DNA from: Tannerella sp. | GTDB taxonomy: Bacteria; Bacteroidota; Bacteroidia; Bacteroidales; Tannerellaceae | DNA: 24,145 nucleotides | Assembly (NCBI GenBank): GCA_031272655.1 | Contig: JAISTJ010000170.1 | Span: 1 to 24,145 of the forward strand | Reading direction: 5' to 3' | Made by a program: the position numbers and the translations under genes | Shown: positions 8,175 to 18,500 of the stretch, piece after piece | Layout: the number at the start of each line of letters is the position of its first letter | Position numbering within the stretch: position 1 is the first letter of the stretch | The notes under the pieces: generated by a model | Seen by the model: only the letters and a program-made list of their open reading frames with translations | Databases searched by the model: none | What the model was told of the DNA's origin: nothing

Positions 8175-9559
8175 TATAGTTTGTATTTGTCTATCAACAT
8201 GTTACGTATAGGGGAAACAAAGCGGTCTATGTCGCCGGCGCCAAGCGTCATCAACACGTCCAAGTCTTCTTTTTCGAGCAACGCTATCAGTTCTTCCTTG
8301 CTGCACAGCGTTTTATCTTTAATAGTAGCCTTTTCGAGCAGCATTTCGGAAGTTACTCCTTCGATTGGCTCTTCGCGGGCGGGATAGATGTCAAGCAATA
8401 TCAGGCGGTCGAGCTGCGAAAGCGTTTTGGCGAACTCATCGGCGAAATCGCGGGTGCGGGTGTAAAGGTGAGGCTGGAAAATGCCCGTCAGCTTGCGGTT
8501 GGGATATAACTCTTTCACCGAGCGGATGCTGTTGGCGAGTTCCTGCGGATGATGGGCGTAGTCATCAATATAGACTATCCTGTCGGTTTTGATTTGGAAA
8601 TCAAAACGGCGTTCGGCGCCTCTGAATGTCTTCATCGCTTGCTTCATCTCGTCCGGCGTTACTCCGTTAAGATATGCCGCCGCCATCGCAGCGACGCCGT
8701 TTTCGATGTTTATCCTTACCGGAACGCCGAGTTGGACGTCCGGTACGGTGATCCCGACAGGATTCTTTATTACAAAGTCAAAAAATATCTCCCCGTTACC
8801 GACACGGATGTTTTTGGCGTGAAAATCGGCTGTCTCGTCGGTCATCGAATAGTTAAACGTCTGAATATCAGTACGTTCGCAGCGAAGCAATGCGGCAATT
8901 TCTTTCTTTATTATCAGTGTGCCACCGGGTTTTATCAGGGAAATGAACTTTTCAAAGGCTTGGCGGTAAGCTTCCGGAGTGCCGTATATATCCAAGTGGT
9001 CGGGGTCGGCAGAAGTGATGACCGCCATAAACGGTTTGAGGTAATGAAACGAGCGGTCGTACTCGTCGGCTTCAATGACCGTCAGGTCGCTGCTGTCGGA
9101 TAGCATCAGGTTGCTGTCGTAGTTTTTGAGTATCCCGCCGAGGAAAGCGTTACAGTCAATTTTCGATTGCTTCAGCAGATGGGCTATCATTGACGAGGTG
9201 GTTGTTTTGCCGTGAGTGCCGGCAACGCAGATGCCCCGCGCGTTTTCGGTTATAAGTCCAAGCAACTGCGAACGTTTAAGGACTTTATATCCGTTTTGGC
9301 GGAAATATTGCAGCTCGCTGTGGTCTTCGGGGACTGCCGGGGTATAAACGACTAATATTTCCGTTCCTCGCTTCATTCCTTCAGGAATAAGAGCCACGTC
9401 GTCAACATAATGAATGTCAGCGCCTTCCGCTATGAGTTTGTCGGTTAGGGCAGACGGCGTCCGGTCATATCCCGCCACTTTAAAACCTTTGGCGAGAAAA
9501 TAACGAATCAATGCGCTCATTCCTATACCCCCCGCGCCTATAAAATAAATACCATCCAT
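8174..9559 (-). CDS. murC: UDP-N-acetylmuramate--L-alanine ligase
   Basis: This cytoplasmic ATP-dependent ligase adds the first amino acid, L-alanine, to UDP-MurNAc. With the ATG at 9559 it is 461 residues. The N-terminal Rossmann motif IYFIGAGGIGMSAL begins at residue 4, and the Mur ligase P-loop GTHGKTT is at 114-120. YIDDYAHHPQEL, typical of MurC, lies in the central domain. A TTG four codons upstream keeps the frame open, but the ATG start aligns with the family and is preferred. A 7-bp repeat array fills most of the 81 bases between this start and the murG stop. Confidence 0.96.
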   Translation of the reverse strand: MDGIYFIGAGGIGMSALIRYFLAKGFKVAGYDRTPSALTDKLIAEGADIHYVDDVALIPEGMKRGTEILVVYTPAVPEDHSELQYFRQNGYKVLKRSQLLGLITENARGICVAGTHGKTTTSSMIAHLLKQSKIDCNAFLGGILKNYDSNLMLSDSSDLTVIEADEYDRSFHYLKPFMAVITSADPDHLDIYGTPEAYRQAFEKFISLIKPGGTLIIKKEIAALLRCERTDIQTFNYSMTDETADFHAKNIRVGNGEIFFDFVIKNPVGITVPDVQLGVPVRINIENGVAAMAAAYLNGVTPDEMKQAMKTFRGAERRFDFQIKTDRIVYIDDYAHHPQELANSIRSVKELYPNRKLTGIFQPHLYTRTRDFADEFAKTLSQLDRLILLDIYPAREEPIEGVTSEMLLEKATIKDKTLCSKEELIALLEKEDLDVLMTLGAGDIDRFVSPIRNMLIDKYKL

Positions 9560-9609
9560 AAAAAACAACAAACTCTTAATACTAAAATTCTTAACTCTAA
9601 ATCTAATAT

Positions 9610-9658
9610 CTCTTAATTCTTAATTTTTAATTCTCAATTCTCAATTCTCAATTCTCAA
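9610..9658. repeat. Heptamer array between murG and murC, containing the murG stop
   Basis: Seven consecutive units with an exact 7-bp period. On the plus strand these are CTCTTAA, TTCTTAA, TTTTTAA and then TTCTCAA four times; on the gene strand the main unit is GAATTGA/TTGAGAA. The murG TGA (9643-9641) lies inside the array, and bases 9644-9658 of the array encode its last five residues, LRIEN. Between 9571 and 9609 the sequence continues as loose AT-rich variants up to murC. Confidence 0.93.
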
Positions 9659-10741
9659 AACGCTAACTATCTCATTAACAATTCTTTCCGCGCTATTATT
9701 CTGTGCAAAGCCAATAATATGTTCGCTAAGAGCTTGAAGTTTAGCTTTGTCGGTGATAACAGAGAGTACGGTAGGTGCGAGCAGATCCGTAGCATCCTTA
9801 TCGCGAAGCAGTACTGCCGCCTGATTATCCGAAAGCGCCAGCGCGTTCATTGTCTGGTGATCTTCAGCCACATTAGGCGACGGTACAAGGATAGCCGGTT
9901 TGCCAAGCAGGCACAGTTCGGAGATAGTCCCCGCTCCAGCCCGCGACACAACCAAGTCGGCTATCGAATAAGCATAATCCATCCTTGAAATAAAATCCGA
10001 AATCCACACATTATCAGGCATTTCATCTTTCAATTCCTCAAGAATCTTATCAAAATAATTTTTGCCCGTCTGCCATATAACCTGAACGCCCGAATCGGTA
10101 ATCACCTTCAGGCCGTTTTTAACGCCGTTATTGACGGTCCTTGCGCCGAGGCTGCCACCCAGCACAAGCAACACAGGACGGTCGTTTTGAAGCGAGAAAT
10201 ATCTGTAAGCCTCCGGATTTTTCGGCTTCACGTTTTCGAGGTCTTTACGTACCGGATTGCCTGTCAGCACAATACGGTCTGCGGGGAAAAACCTGTTCAT
10301 CCCCCTGTATGCCACGCAAATCTTCGCCGCACGCTTGGCAAGCAGTTTGTTTGTGATGCCTGCGTATGAATTTTGCTCCTGAAGGATCGTCGGGATGCCG
10401 AGCAGTGATGCCATCCAGAGTGTCGGCCCGCTTGCGTACCCGCCTACTCCTACCACTGCGTCCGGCTTGAAACGGCGTACATACTTATGCGCCAAAAAAA
10501 GGCTTTTAAGCAAACGCCATGCCACGCCTATATTCTTCAGCTTCGACGAGCGATTGAACCCGCTCACCGGCAAGCCCTTAATCTTGTATCCCGCTTCCGG
10601 AACACGCTGCATCTCCATCCGGTCTTTCGCCCCGATAAACAAGATACCCGCTTCCGGAAAGCGTCTGCGTATCTCGTTGGCTATTGACAATGCAGGGAAT
10701 ATATGCCCTCCGGTGCCTCCTCCGCTTATTATTATCTTCAT
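9641..10741 (-). CDS. murG: UDP-GlcNAc:undecaprenyl-PP-MurNAc-pentapeptide GlcNAc transferase
   Basis: This membrane-associated glycosyltransferase converts lipid I to lipid II on the inner face of the cytoplasmic membrane. The start at ATG 10741 gives 366 residues and places GGGTGGHIFPA at 7-17, as in the family. Other motifs are VGVGGYASGP, QEQNSYAG, LVLGGSLGA in the second lobe and SRAGAGTISE with PAILVPSP for UDP-GlcNAc binding. The frame stays open 25 codons further upstream, but that part is repeat-rich leader. The last five codons and the stop are made of a 7-bp repeat. Its own promoter lies about 90 bases upstream. Confidence 0.95.
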   Translation of the reverse strand: MKIIISGGGTGGHIFPALSIANEIRRRFPEAGILFIGAKDRMEMQRVPEAGYKIKGLPVSGFNRSSKLKNIGVAWRLLKSLFLAHKYVRRFKPDAVVGVGGYASGPTLWMASLLGIPTILQEQNSYAGITNKLLAKRAAKICVAYRGMNRFFPADRIVLTGNPVRKDLENVKPKNPEAYRYFSLQNDRPVLLVLGGSLGARTVNNGVKNGLKVITDSGVQVIWQTGKNYFDKILEELKDEMPDNVWISDFISRMDYAYSIADLVVSRAGAGTISELCLLGKPAILVPSPNVAEDHQTMNALALSDNQAAVLLRDKDATDLLAPTVLSVITDKAKLQALSEHIIGFAQNNSAERIVNEIVSVLRIEN

Positions 10742-10764
10742 ATTGTGTTCTAAGTTGTTACAGG

Positions 10765-10806
10765 TTGATGTAATGAGTTTGACGTTCAATGTTTGATGCT
10801 CAACGT
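10765..10806. repeat. Three 14-bp direct repeats with TTGA-N3-TCAA palindromes in the murG leader
   Basis: TTGA recurs at 10765, 10779 and 10793, exactly 14 bp apart: TTGATGTAATGAGT, TTGACGTTCAATGT, TTGATGCTCAACGT. The second and third copies hold palindromes TTGA-CGT-TCAA (10779-10789) and TTGA-TGC-TCAA (10793-10803). The repeats lie between the proposed murG promoter and the murG ATG. The period is twice that of the neighbouring heptamer arrays. Confidence 0.75.
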
Positions 10807-10817
10807 GGCGCACCACG
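10804..10817 (-). other. Small hairpin in the murG leader
   Basis: CGTGG-CGCA-CCACG forms a GC-rich 5-bp stem with a 4-base loop, directly next to the 14-bp repeats and within the predicted 5' leader. No U-run follows, so it is not an intrinsic terminator. A role in RNA stability or translation is possible but not shown. Confidence 0.4.
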
Positions 10818-10829
10818 CCGTTCGGACTG

Positions 10830-10837
10830 CAAATATA
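10830..10837 (-). promoter_or_regulatory. Bacteroidota-type -7 element for murG
   Basis: On the minus strand the sequence reads TATATTTG, a match to TAnnTTTG. Transcription would start near 10823, leaving a leader of about 80 nt that carries the hairpin and the 14-bp repeats. Upstream is a run of A/T heptamers, so no -33 element is recognisable. Confidence 0.55.
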
Positions 10838-10841
10838 CGGA

Positions 10842-10876
10842 AAAAATTAAAAATTAAAAATTAAAAATTAAAAAAA
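10842..10876. repeat. AAAAATT heptamer array just upstream of the murG promoter
   Basis: TT doublets at 10847, 10854, 10861 and 10868 give a strict 7-bp period of AAAAATT on the plus strand (AATTTTT on the gene strand). The array ends in an A-run at 10870-10876 before AGCGCC. It sits between the murE-side heptamer array and the murG -7 element. Such A-tract DNA could bend or act as an UP-like element; this is inference. Confidence 0.85.
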
Positions 10877-10883
10877 GCGCCTA

Positions 10884-10946
10884 ACTTCAAACCTGAAACC
10901 CGAAACCTGAAACCTCAAACTTGCAACCTCAAACCTCAAACCTGAT
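10884..10946. repeat. Nine-unit heptamer array overlapping the 3' end of murE
   Basis: Nine consecutive heptamers with no break in phase: ACTTCAA, ACCTGAA, ACCCGAA, ACCTGAA, ACCTCAA, ACTTGCA, ACCTCAA, ACCTCAA, ACCTGAT on the plus strand. The gene-strand unit is close to GGTTTGA or AGGTTTG. The murE TGA (10931-10929) is inside the array, and array bases 10932-10946 encode its last five residues, IRFEV. This is where mraY, murD and ftsW would normally lie. Confidence 0.95.
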
Positions 10947-12380
10947 CACCTCCCTGTCGTCAAAATGATGCTTAACGCCTTTAACATCCTGATAATCTTC
11001 ATGCCCCTTGCCGGCAACAAGAATCACATCCCCTTTTTTCGCAAGTGCGATAGCGGTGCGAATAGCTTGGCGGCGGTCGGTGATACAAAGGGTGCGTTCT
11101 TTTTCGTCGGCGTTAAGTCCGGCGAGCATATCGGCGATAATATCGTCAGGTTCTTCAAAGCGGGGGTTGTCGGACGTAAGGATAAGCCTGTCGCTGCGCA
11201 GGGAAGCCGCTTTTGCCATAAGCGGACGTTTGCCTTTGTCGCGGTTGCCGCCGGCGCCCACAACGGTGATAACCTCGCCCCTGCCGGCAAGAGTCTCGTT
11301 AATGCTGTCGAGCACATTTTCCAAAGCGTCAGGCGTATGCGCATAGTCCACAATAGCGGTAAACCCTTTCGACGAACGGATAGTCTCGAACCTGCCGGCA
11401 ACAGGGAAAAGCGAACTGAGCGCCACAAGGACTTCCTCCGGCTTTTCGCCCAACGAGACAGCCGCTCCATAGACCGCAAGCAGATTGTAAGCGTTGAAAC
11501 GACCGGTGAAATGCGTAAACACATCAACGCCATTGATTTCCATCTCTGTGCCGTCAATATGCGACTCGATGATCCGCGCCTTGAAATCAGCTAATGTTGT
11601 AAGCGAACAGGTCAGTTTCCTCGCCGCTGTGTTCTGTAGCATCACCATACCGACTTTATCGTCTTTATTGGTGAGTGCAAAAGCGTTGGCAGGCAGGTCA
11701 TCGAAAAATTTCTTCTTGGCTTTCAGATAGTTATCTACCGTCTTGTGATAATCAAGATGGTCGCGTGTCAGGTTTGTAAATATCCCCCCGTCGAAATCTA
11801 TTCCGCTGATACGTTTCTGGTCTATTGCATGTGAGCTGACTTCCATAAAGCAATAACCGCATCCCGCTTCAACCATACGCGCCATAAGTTGCTGAATAGT
11901 AAGTGGATCGGGAGTGGTATGCTCTGTCGGGACAGCTTCGCCGTCAATATAATTGCATACGGTGGACAGCAAACCCGCTTTGTAACCGAGTTTTCGGAAT
12001 ATGTCATATAACAGCGTAGCGATAGTAGTCTTGCCGTTAGTGCCCGTAACGCCAACTACGCGCATCTCATGCGACGGATTGCCGTACCAAGCGGAAGCCA
12101 ACCTGCCAAGCGCATCGGCCGAATCTTTGACCGGAATAAAAAGCGCCTTTCCGGCAACCTCGTCGGGAACATGTTCGCAAATGATAGCCGCAGCCCCCTG
12201 TTCCACTGCCTTTGCTATAAAGTCGTGTCCGTCAACGTTCACGCCCCTGACAGCCACAAACAGCGACCCTTCCGTAATCTTCCTCGAATCGGACTGCACC
12301 GAACCAAGCGGAATATCCGGCAATACGGTCGAACTACCGGCCTCCAATCCCGCTTTTGTAATTAAGTCTTTTAGTTTCAT
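10929..12380 (-). CDS. murE: UDP-MurNAc-L-Ala-D-Glu--meso-diaminopimelate ligase
   Basis: This cytoplasmic ligase adds the third stem-peptide residue in peptidoglycan synthesis. It has 483 residues, as usual. The P-loop GTNGKTT is at 113-119, and the lysine-rich stretch YLKAKKKFF includes the position that is carbamylated in Mur ligases. The substrate-recognition motif DNPR is at 404-407, which predicts meso-diaminopimelate rather than lysine. [10 protein letters not shown] is near the C-terminus. The last five residues (IRFEV) are encoded by a heptamer array, so the native end may have been replaced. It has its own promoter and follows the sprA terminator. Normal neighbours ftsI (upstream) and mraY (downstream) are absent. 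Confidence 0.95.
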   Translation of the reverse strand: MKLKDLITKAGLEAGSSTVLPDIPLGSVQSDSRKITEGSLFVAVRGVNVDGHDFIAKAVEQGAAAIICEHVPDEVAGKALFIPVKDSADALGRLASAWYGNPSHEMRVVGVTGTNGKTTIATLLYDIFRKLGYKAGLLSTVCNYIDGEAVPTEHTTPDPLTIQQLMARMVEAGCGYCFMEVSSHAIDQKRISGIDFDGGIFTNLTRDHLDYHKTVDNYLKAKKKFFDDLPANAFALTNKDDKVGMVMLQNTAARKLTCSLTTLADFKARIIESHIDGTEMEINGVDVFTHFTGRFNAYNLLAVYGAAVSLGEKPEEVLVALSSLFPVAGRFETIRSSKGFTAIVDYAHTPDALENVLDSINETLAGRGEVITVVGAGGNRDKGKRPLMAKAASLRSDRLILTSDNPRFEEPDDIIADMLAGLNADEKERTLCITDRRQAIRTAIALAKKGDVILVAGKGHEDYQDVKGVKHHFDDREVIRFEV

Positions 12381-12409
12381 CTCTATCCGTATAATATCAA
12401 ATTCTGCGA

Positions 12410-12417
12410 CAAAGATA
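12410..12417 (-). promoter_or_regulatory. Bacteroidota-type -7 element for murE
   Basis: The minus strand reads TATCTTTG, matching TAnnTTTG, 30 bases before the murE ATG. With the sprA terminator just upstream, this supports separate transcription of murE. No -33 TTG was found at 17-23 bases. Confidence 0.6.
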
Positions 12418-12453
12418 CATATTTAGTTTTAGTTGTTTTCATTTTTAATGCAA

Positions 12454-12480
12454 TAAAAAAACGGAGTGTCATTAACTCCA
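12454..12480 (-). terminator. Intrinsic terminator after sprA
   Basis: On the minus strand, GGAGT and ACTCC pair around a 7-base loop (5 bp plus a possible U-G pair), and after one G there is a run of seven T (plus-strand A-run at 12455-12461). It lies about 60 bases after the sprA stop and before the murE promoter. Confidence 0.7.
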
Positions 12481-12485
12481 TATAA

Positions 12486-12522
12486 AATGTACACTAACGT
12501 GTCATTGCATATTTTGTACATT
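12486..12522. repeat. Nested inverted repeat between sprA and its terminator
   Basis: Outer arms AATGTACA (12486-12493) and TGTACATT (12515-12522) are perfect complements. Inside, ACAC-TAAC-GTGT (12491-12502) can form a second hairpin that competes with the outer one. GTGTCATT also occurs in the loop of the neighbouring terminator. It may stabilise the sprA transcript end or assist termination. Confidence 0.45.
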
Positions 12523-12537
12523 AATAGAGGATTATAA

Positions 12538-15500
12538 TTACTGATCTAACGAGATCTGAATACTTATGCCGTAATTGGAATTTGATGTGGGGTAGGCGGA
12601 GCTTGAGACTAACGGCTCATTGATCTGAAGGTCGTAAAACGCGCGAAGAGTAACCTTTTTGCTGAAAGCATAATCCGCCGAGAACTGTACGGTGCTCGCC
12701 TTTGTGCCCTGTGTCGCCTGCGTGAGATTTTCCTCCAATTTCCTTAAAAGCGACATCGCCTTGCGGTAAGTATAATCGAGCCGCACCGTAAGATCATTGC
12801 TAAAATCGCCTTTCTTCCTCATTTTAAGCACTTTATTAAATTCGGCGTATTTATATCCGAGACTTAACGTAATATCGTCGGTGAACATTTCAACCATCTG
12901 ATACGAAGTAACATTGAGGTTGACAGTCCTGTTTTTAGTGTATTTGACGCCTGCGGTTATATCGTTCAGAAGCGTGGCGTCAAGGCCGAGCAGCGGGTTG
13001 AACGACTCCGTAAGCGCCACAGTAGCAATCTCGTAACCCATTGAAGGAATGGGCGCTCCGGTCTCGGTGTCGCTGACATATCCGAGGTCGCCGCTGATGC
13101 CCGCATTAACCCAGTTAAGGTAGGAAGTATAGCTGCCGATATTGTAAGTGCCTGTATATCTGTGAGATATATTAACGGATTTAAAATGCTGACTGACAAG
13201 GGGAATACGTGTCAAACCGTCGTAAGTGATGTTCCAGTTCGGCAGAATGCTTGACACCGACGGGAATGCCGTCAATGCAACCGTTTCAGGATTCTTATTA
13301 AGATAAGCCGCTATAAATGAGGGAATTAGCACGTCGCCCGAATTGTATCCGACGCTACCGTGCGACGGGTCGTAACCGCCTTCGAGCTGCGGATATATCG
13401 TGCCGGCAAGGAAGCCGGAGTTAGGATAGCGAGACCCTTCATAACTGCGCCCGATACGCTCTGCTACCTTCTCCCTGTTGGATAGCATTTTATTGAAAAC
13501 ATCCGATTTATAGCCTTTGCGAGAGTCGCCTGAGCCGGCAAAAAAGCCGCCCAGACCAATCGTTGTCATCTGGAAATTGCCGCTTCGAGTCTCCGGCATC
13601 CCGCTTGTCATAAACTGAATCTCCGTATCCCTCGAATCAAGGTAGTTGAAGTTAAGCGACACCTTCATGCCGGGCAACGGCTCTATTTGCACCTGTCCGG
13701 TAAGGTTTTTCGACGAATTAATCATCGCAGGCGTAATATTTTCGGGATTATAGATAAGCCAGTTTTTGTCAGCCGCCTCGTTGATAAAGTCCTTGCGAAC
13801 GTCGCCGAAAGCGAATCCCCATCCGGGAGAGCGGCCGGCAGAAGTTATTCCCTGACCCACCCAATCGCCTATTCCGGGCATGAAACCGGGGACATACATC
13901 CCGTCGGTCAGCGAGTAACTGAAATTGACACGGCGGATCATCATCAACGTCCGCAAACTGTATTCGGCTAATTTATAGGCGAATGTCTCCTCCTGGGACG
14001 GCGCGGGACGGACAACTAATTTAAGCTTGACCGTATCAAGGTTGGTGATTCTGACGCGCCCGTAGTCAAGCGCTTTGTACGTAACCTTGTAACGCGAACT
14101 GTCATCAACCCTACGGGCTGATATTAACACCTTCTTTGTCAACATGTTATGCGTTACAATAGTCCCGCTGTCGAGGCTTAATGTTACCTCTACGGTAAGC
14201 GTTTTCGGAGGCTGTTTTTTCGGCGGCGTCTGCTTCGAGTTGGCGCCTTGACGGGTTGGAGTAGTGGGACGGGCATTGCTTTTCTGAATGATTTTCTTCA
14301 AAAAGTCGTTCTTGTTGTAGAGCGAAACAAGGTTTAAATTGCCCTGAAAACGCAGTTCGCGCTGATTTTTTATTGAGTTGCCGAGATTTGTCTCATCGTC
14401 CACAAAAGCGCCTTTTTCCCAGTTATATGTGGCGTTGTATTCGGCTGAACCGTTCATCCAGTCAAGTATCGGGATAAGTTGGAACGGAGGCGTATATGAG
14501 GCAGTGAACCGCTGGTCGTACATCAGCGGAGTGCCCATTTCGGCGATGCTCCTCATTACGGTATCTTTCCAGCGGCTGTAAGCGTCGGGGTTCATCTCGC
14601 GGTTGACCTGCAGATAAGCCTCTTCAATACGGGCATTCGTGCCTGAAGTAAGGTTAAGCGCAAGGTTGGGGAGAGGCGACCACCTGATGTCAAAAGTCCT
14701 GTCCCAGAAGAAGTTCTGGCTGAACGACACCGGCAATCCTGTTATAGCGCCCGGATTGCTCAAGTCGCGCAGCTGTATCTCGTAGTAATTGCGGGTGATA
14801 ACGTTGTTGAAATTGAACGATGAGGGTAAATAGTTCAGTGCCAACTGTTTGATATACTTTGTATAACCGTTGTTCTTCTCTATCTTCTCAAACGGCCGGA
14901 ATGGCTTGACGTATGGCGTGTAGGCATAGCCCAGATTGCCTTGGAAATTGCTGGTGTTCTCGTATTTTGTGTCCGGATTTGTCCTGTGCTCCGAATTGGT
15001 TACAAAACCCATAGTAATATTCGCAGGGTCGTAGGGCATGGGCGTTTTGCTCCTTATATCCACTTTCACGTTGTTGAGCGCCAGCGATTTAGTAGTGAAA
15101 ACGTCATACGAAAAATCGCGTATCGAATCTTTTGCTATTTTAGTAGTCTCATTATCAATGGATTCCTGAAGCAAAATATCCTGATCCAAAGGATTGTAAA
15201 GCGGTGCGATAACTTCTTTGGAATAAGAATAATAGAGCGGCAACGTTACTCTTGCCTTTTCTGGGAACAGCTTGCCGAGCTGCACTGTCGCCGCTATGCT
15301 GTACTGCGAATGGTCGTCGAGACTGCGCTCCGAAACAGACTGTTCAAGCGATCCGAAGCCGGCCGTTTCTATATTCCCGGTGGCATTGATTGTGGCGAAA
15401 TCCGACAGATTTAGGTTCATCGCCGCGTTTGCAGCCCACCCGCCCGACTCGTCATAGTCGGTAACGCGCAACTCGTTTATCCATATCTCACCGCTCTTGA

Positions 15501-18500
15501 CGTCTTTTGAATTGTTGCGCACACCTATCATTATGACCTGAACATCTGATAATGAGGGGTTTCCGGTAATGCTCATCGAATTGCGCGTATTGTCGGGATC
15601 GTACTGGGTATATGGATTGTTATATGTAACGCCCGCTTCGCCCGCGCTTTTAGCCTGATTGCGTTGAAGTTTCAGCTTGGTAAGCGCTTCCAAGCTAAAG
15701 TTTATCATATTGTCGGCAGGCCATACCTTCTCCCTGTCCCTTGTCCCGAAATCGGTGAGGCTCAGCGGCACCTCGTATTCGTAATAGTTGTTCTTATAGT
15801 CCGTTCCAAGCCTGATGAATACAGACAAGTCGCCGTTTGAAAGACTTGTAATGTCATCAACTAAACGTTCGGCGTGGACAAACATTTGCAGCCGTTTATA
15901 GCGGCGCAGGTCGTAACTCGTTGTTTTATAGATTGCCCGCGCATCCTGTGAAGCAAGATCCATCACTTTCATTGACAGTGACTGCTCGTTTTGCTGACGC
16001 AGCTGCGGCTGGCTCGGGTCGGTTATCCGGGTAACGCCCGGAGGAAGTACATAGTTGATCGGCTCGCGGTCGCCGTTCTCTTCAATATTGATTGTAGCTA
16101 TTGATAATGAGCCTGTTACCGAAGGAATTGAACCTGCTTTGTACAGTGCCTGCTGGTAAGGACGCCATTCGCCGCGCACCAAAGCGAATTTGCCGAAACG
16201 CAATATCGTAGTCTCCTCAAAATCAGTCATATATACACGCATGAAACGAATTGAATTGAAATCCGAAATCGAACCGACCGTCTTAGTGTATTCCCTGATT
16301 GGTATTTTAAACTGGTACCATGTAACGTCTTCGCGCGTGCCGTTGGCGAGCCTGACGTTCGTTGTGCGCTTGTCCACAACAAAGTTCGTCCCGACGACCA
16401 TGTCTTTCGGGCGTATCGAGACCTTGTACTGATAGTATTTCTCGTTTTCGTTGAGCGTGTAGTCTTGATTGAAATCCTCCACGTCGGGCATCATTTTCGC
16501 TGCCGTGCCGTAAGTATCGTTTGACTGGTTGGATTCGCGCGAATTGCCTTCAACGCCGTTGTAACGCTTGTACCGGGTAAGGATATCCGACTGGTTTTGA
16601 TCGTGCAGGTTGCTGCGGAAATAGCTGAAATCATCGCCGGCAGGGTCGTTCAGGGGCGAAAACGGGTCGTTCTCCATCTTCATTACCGTCTCCTGATTGA
16701 GCTTCGAGCGCAGCGCCTCAACATAGTTGCTGTAAGTGGGAAAAGTCTTCTCCTGTTCGGACGACAGGCCATTGAAGCCCACATCCTGCAAAGCGCGCGC
16801 CCCGGCGGTGTTGTCGAAAGCATAAACGGTGCTTTGCTGCTTCGGTACGCGACCCCATACAGTGCTGTCTATCAGCGACATATCCCCGTTTACGGGCATG
16901 CCGTTCTCGAAAAATTTCTTCTCGTCGCGAAGAACGTCTTCCGATATTTCACCCAGATTGAAATAAAGATCGCCGCCTTTCTGCTGCGGGTTGTAGATGA
17001 ACGGATCCATTATCCAAAACTCAATATACTGAAAATTAGCCTGTTCAAAATCCGTCTGGTCTAATGAACGCATCATGCCGCCCCAACGCTTCTCCGGATT
17101 CATCAGCGTTCCGTCGCTGTTCATATTTTCGGCGTCAAGATTATACGGCCCGCGCTCTTTCGGATAATAAGCTAAATTCAACACGTTCAGATAGTTATTC
17201 TCATTATAAAGCAGGTCTTTATTCGGGAAAAGCTCTTCGGAAAGGACGGCCCTGACGCGGTGATCGGAGATGTCGTCGTCGGTCATGTACGACGGGCGAA
17301 GCGACGAGTTGCGGCGGGTGAAAAGCCCGTCTATATAATACCAGGCCAGCAATGCGCGGTTTTTGCCGTAATCAATATTGTTTGTCAAAGTGGCTTCCGG
17401 AAACTTGGACAACTCTTTTGAACCTTCGTAAGGCACACTCGCTAAATTCCAAAAATACGGGTTTAACAGGTCTGTTTCATACTGGGTTGATTCAAAATCA
17501 TCAAGATACGAATAATCGCTCACATATTTGCTCTGGTAATGGCCGGGTATAAGATGCGCAAACTCGGCTTTAACAGAGTAGGTGCTTGGCTGGGTGAGCT
17601 GAAGCAGCGGCAACTTGTCAAACATATTTGTAAGCCACTGACTTTCACCCTTGTAATCAAGATTAAGACCCCAAAGAGTGTTTTTCACCGACTCCTCGCC
17701 AAACGCGGTCTTTGTGGTCATGGGCATCTCCGACAGGTGCATCAAAGTGGCGCCCATATTGAAGTTTTTTGAAAATTCATAGCTTAGATCAGTACCCAAA
17801 ACAGTCTTGCGCTGCATGCTGTACATGGACTGGTTTTCGAGCGATACGCTTATGTTGGAATTGCTGGAAATCAGCGTCTCATTGAGTATCGTTACCGTTC
17901 CCGAACTGTAATTAACGATATAATCAACGTTTTCGGTCAGTATCATGCCGTTGGAACGCACCACCACGGATCCACGCGCTACATTCGTGGCGCCGAGCTG
18001 TATCTGGCTCGACGACGAACCGTTGAACTGCCCCCTTATCAGGAACTTGTTTTTCTCGGCTATCTGCTTGGCTACCGTCATCGTCGAATCGTAAAGCTCC
18101 TGATAGACATACTTGTCGGCAATCGCGTCGTTGCCTATCGCCTCGCGCAAATGCTTTCCGAACGGCTCTACTACAGGGAAAATAATTTTCCCGTTACGCG
18201 ACAGAATCGTGAAACCTTCAACATAATCGAAAAAACCGTCGCCCATGCCGCCCGGAACGACCTCGTTCTGCGTATTGAGCCTGTCAAGGTTCATAACTCT
18301 CAACAATGTCTTCTCTTTGATATTGCCTTCGGGTATGGTGTAAACGTATGTGCCGGTTGTATCGCTCTGATACACAATGTCTAACCTGAATTTCTGCTTT
18401 TGTATGGAATAACCGTTCTTGATGCTGTAAATATTTTTCATCATCAAATCCCAATATGGAAGCGAAGGCGAAGTAGATGTGCCCTTTAATAGCTTGAGAT

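Noticed and set aside
9560..9571. TTG start four codons upstream for murC
   Set aside because: The ATG at 9559 places IYFIGAGGIGMSAL at the normal distance from the N-terminus.
9610..9658. Phase-variable switch of MurG by repeat slippage
   Set aside because: The frame always meets the same first units, so changing unit number would not alter the protein or remove the stop.
10742..10816. 25-residue N-terminal extension of murG
   Set aside because: The extra codons are the 14-bp repeat leader. The family motif GGGTGGH fits the ATG at 10741, and the promoter lies so close that the leader is better read as untranslated.
10870..10883. Intrinsic terminator between murE and murG
   Set aside because: There is a T-run on the gene strand after GGCGC, but no stable stem in front of it.
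9610..10946. CRISPR or CRISPR-like array
   Set aside because: Units are 7 bp with no spacers, so this is tandem repeat DNA, not a CRISPR.
10965..11594. 209-codon plus-strand frame inside murE
   Set aside because: It is antisense to MurE motifs that are clearly real, and has no promoter or family features.
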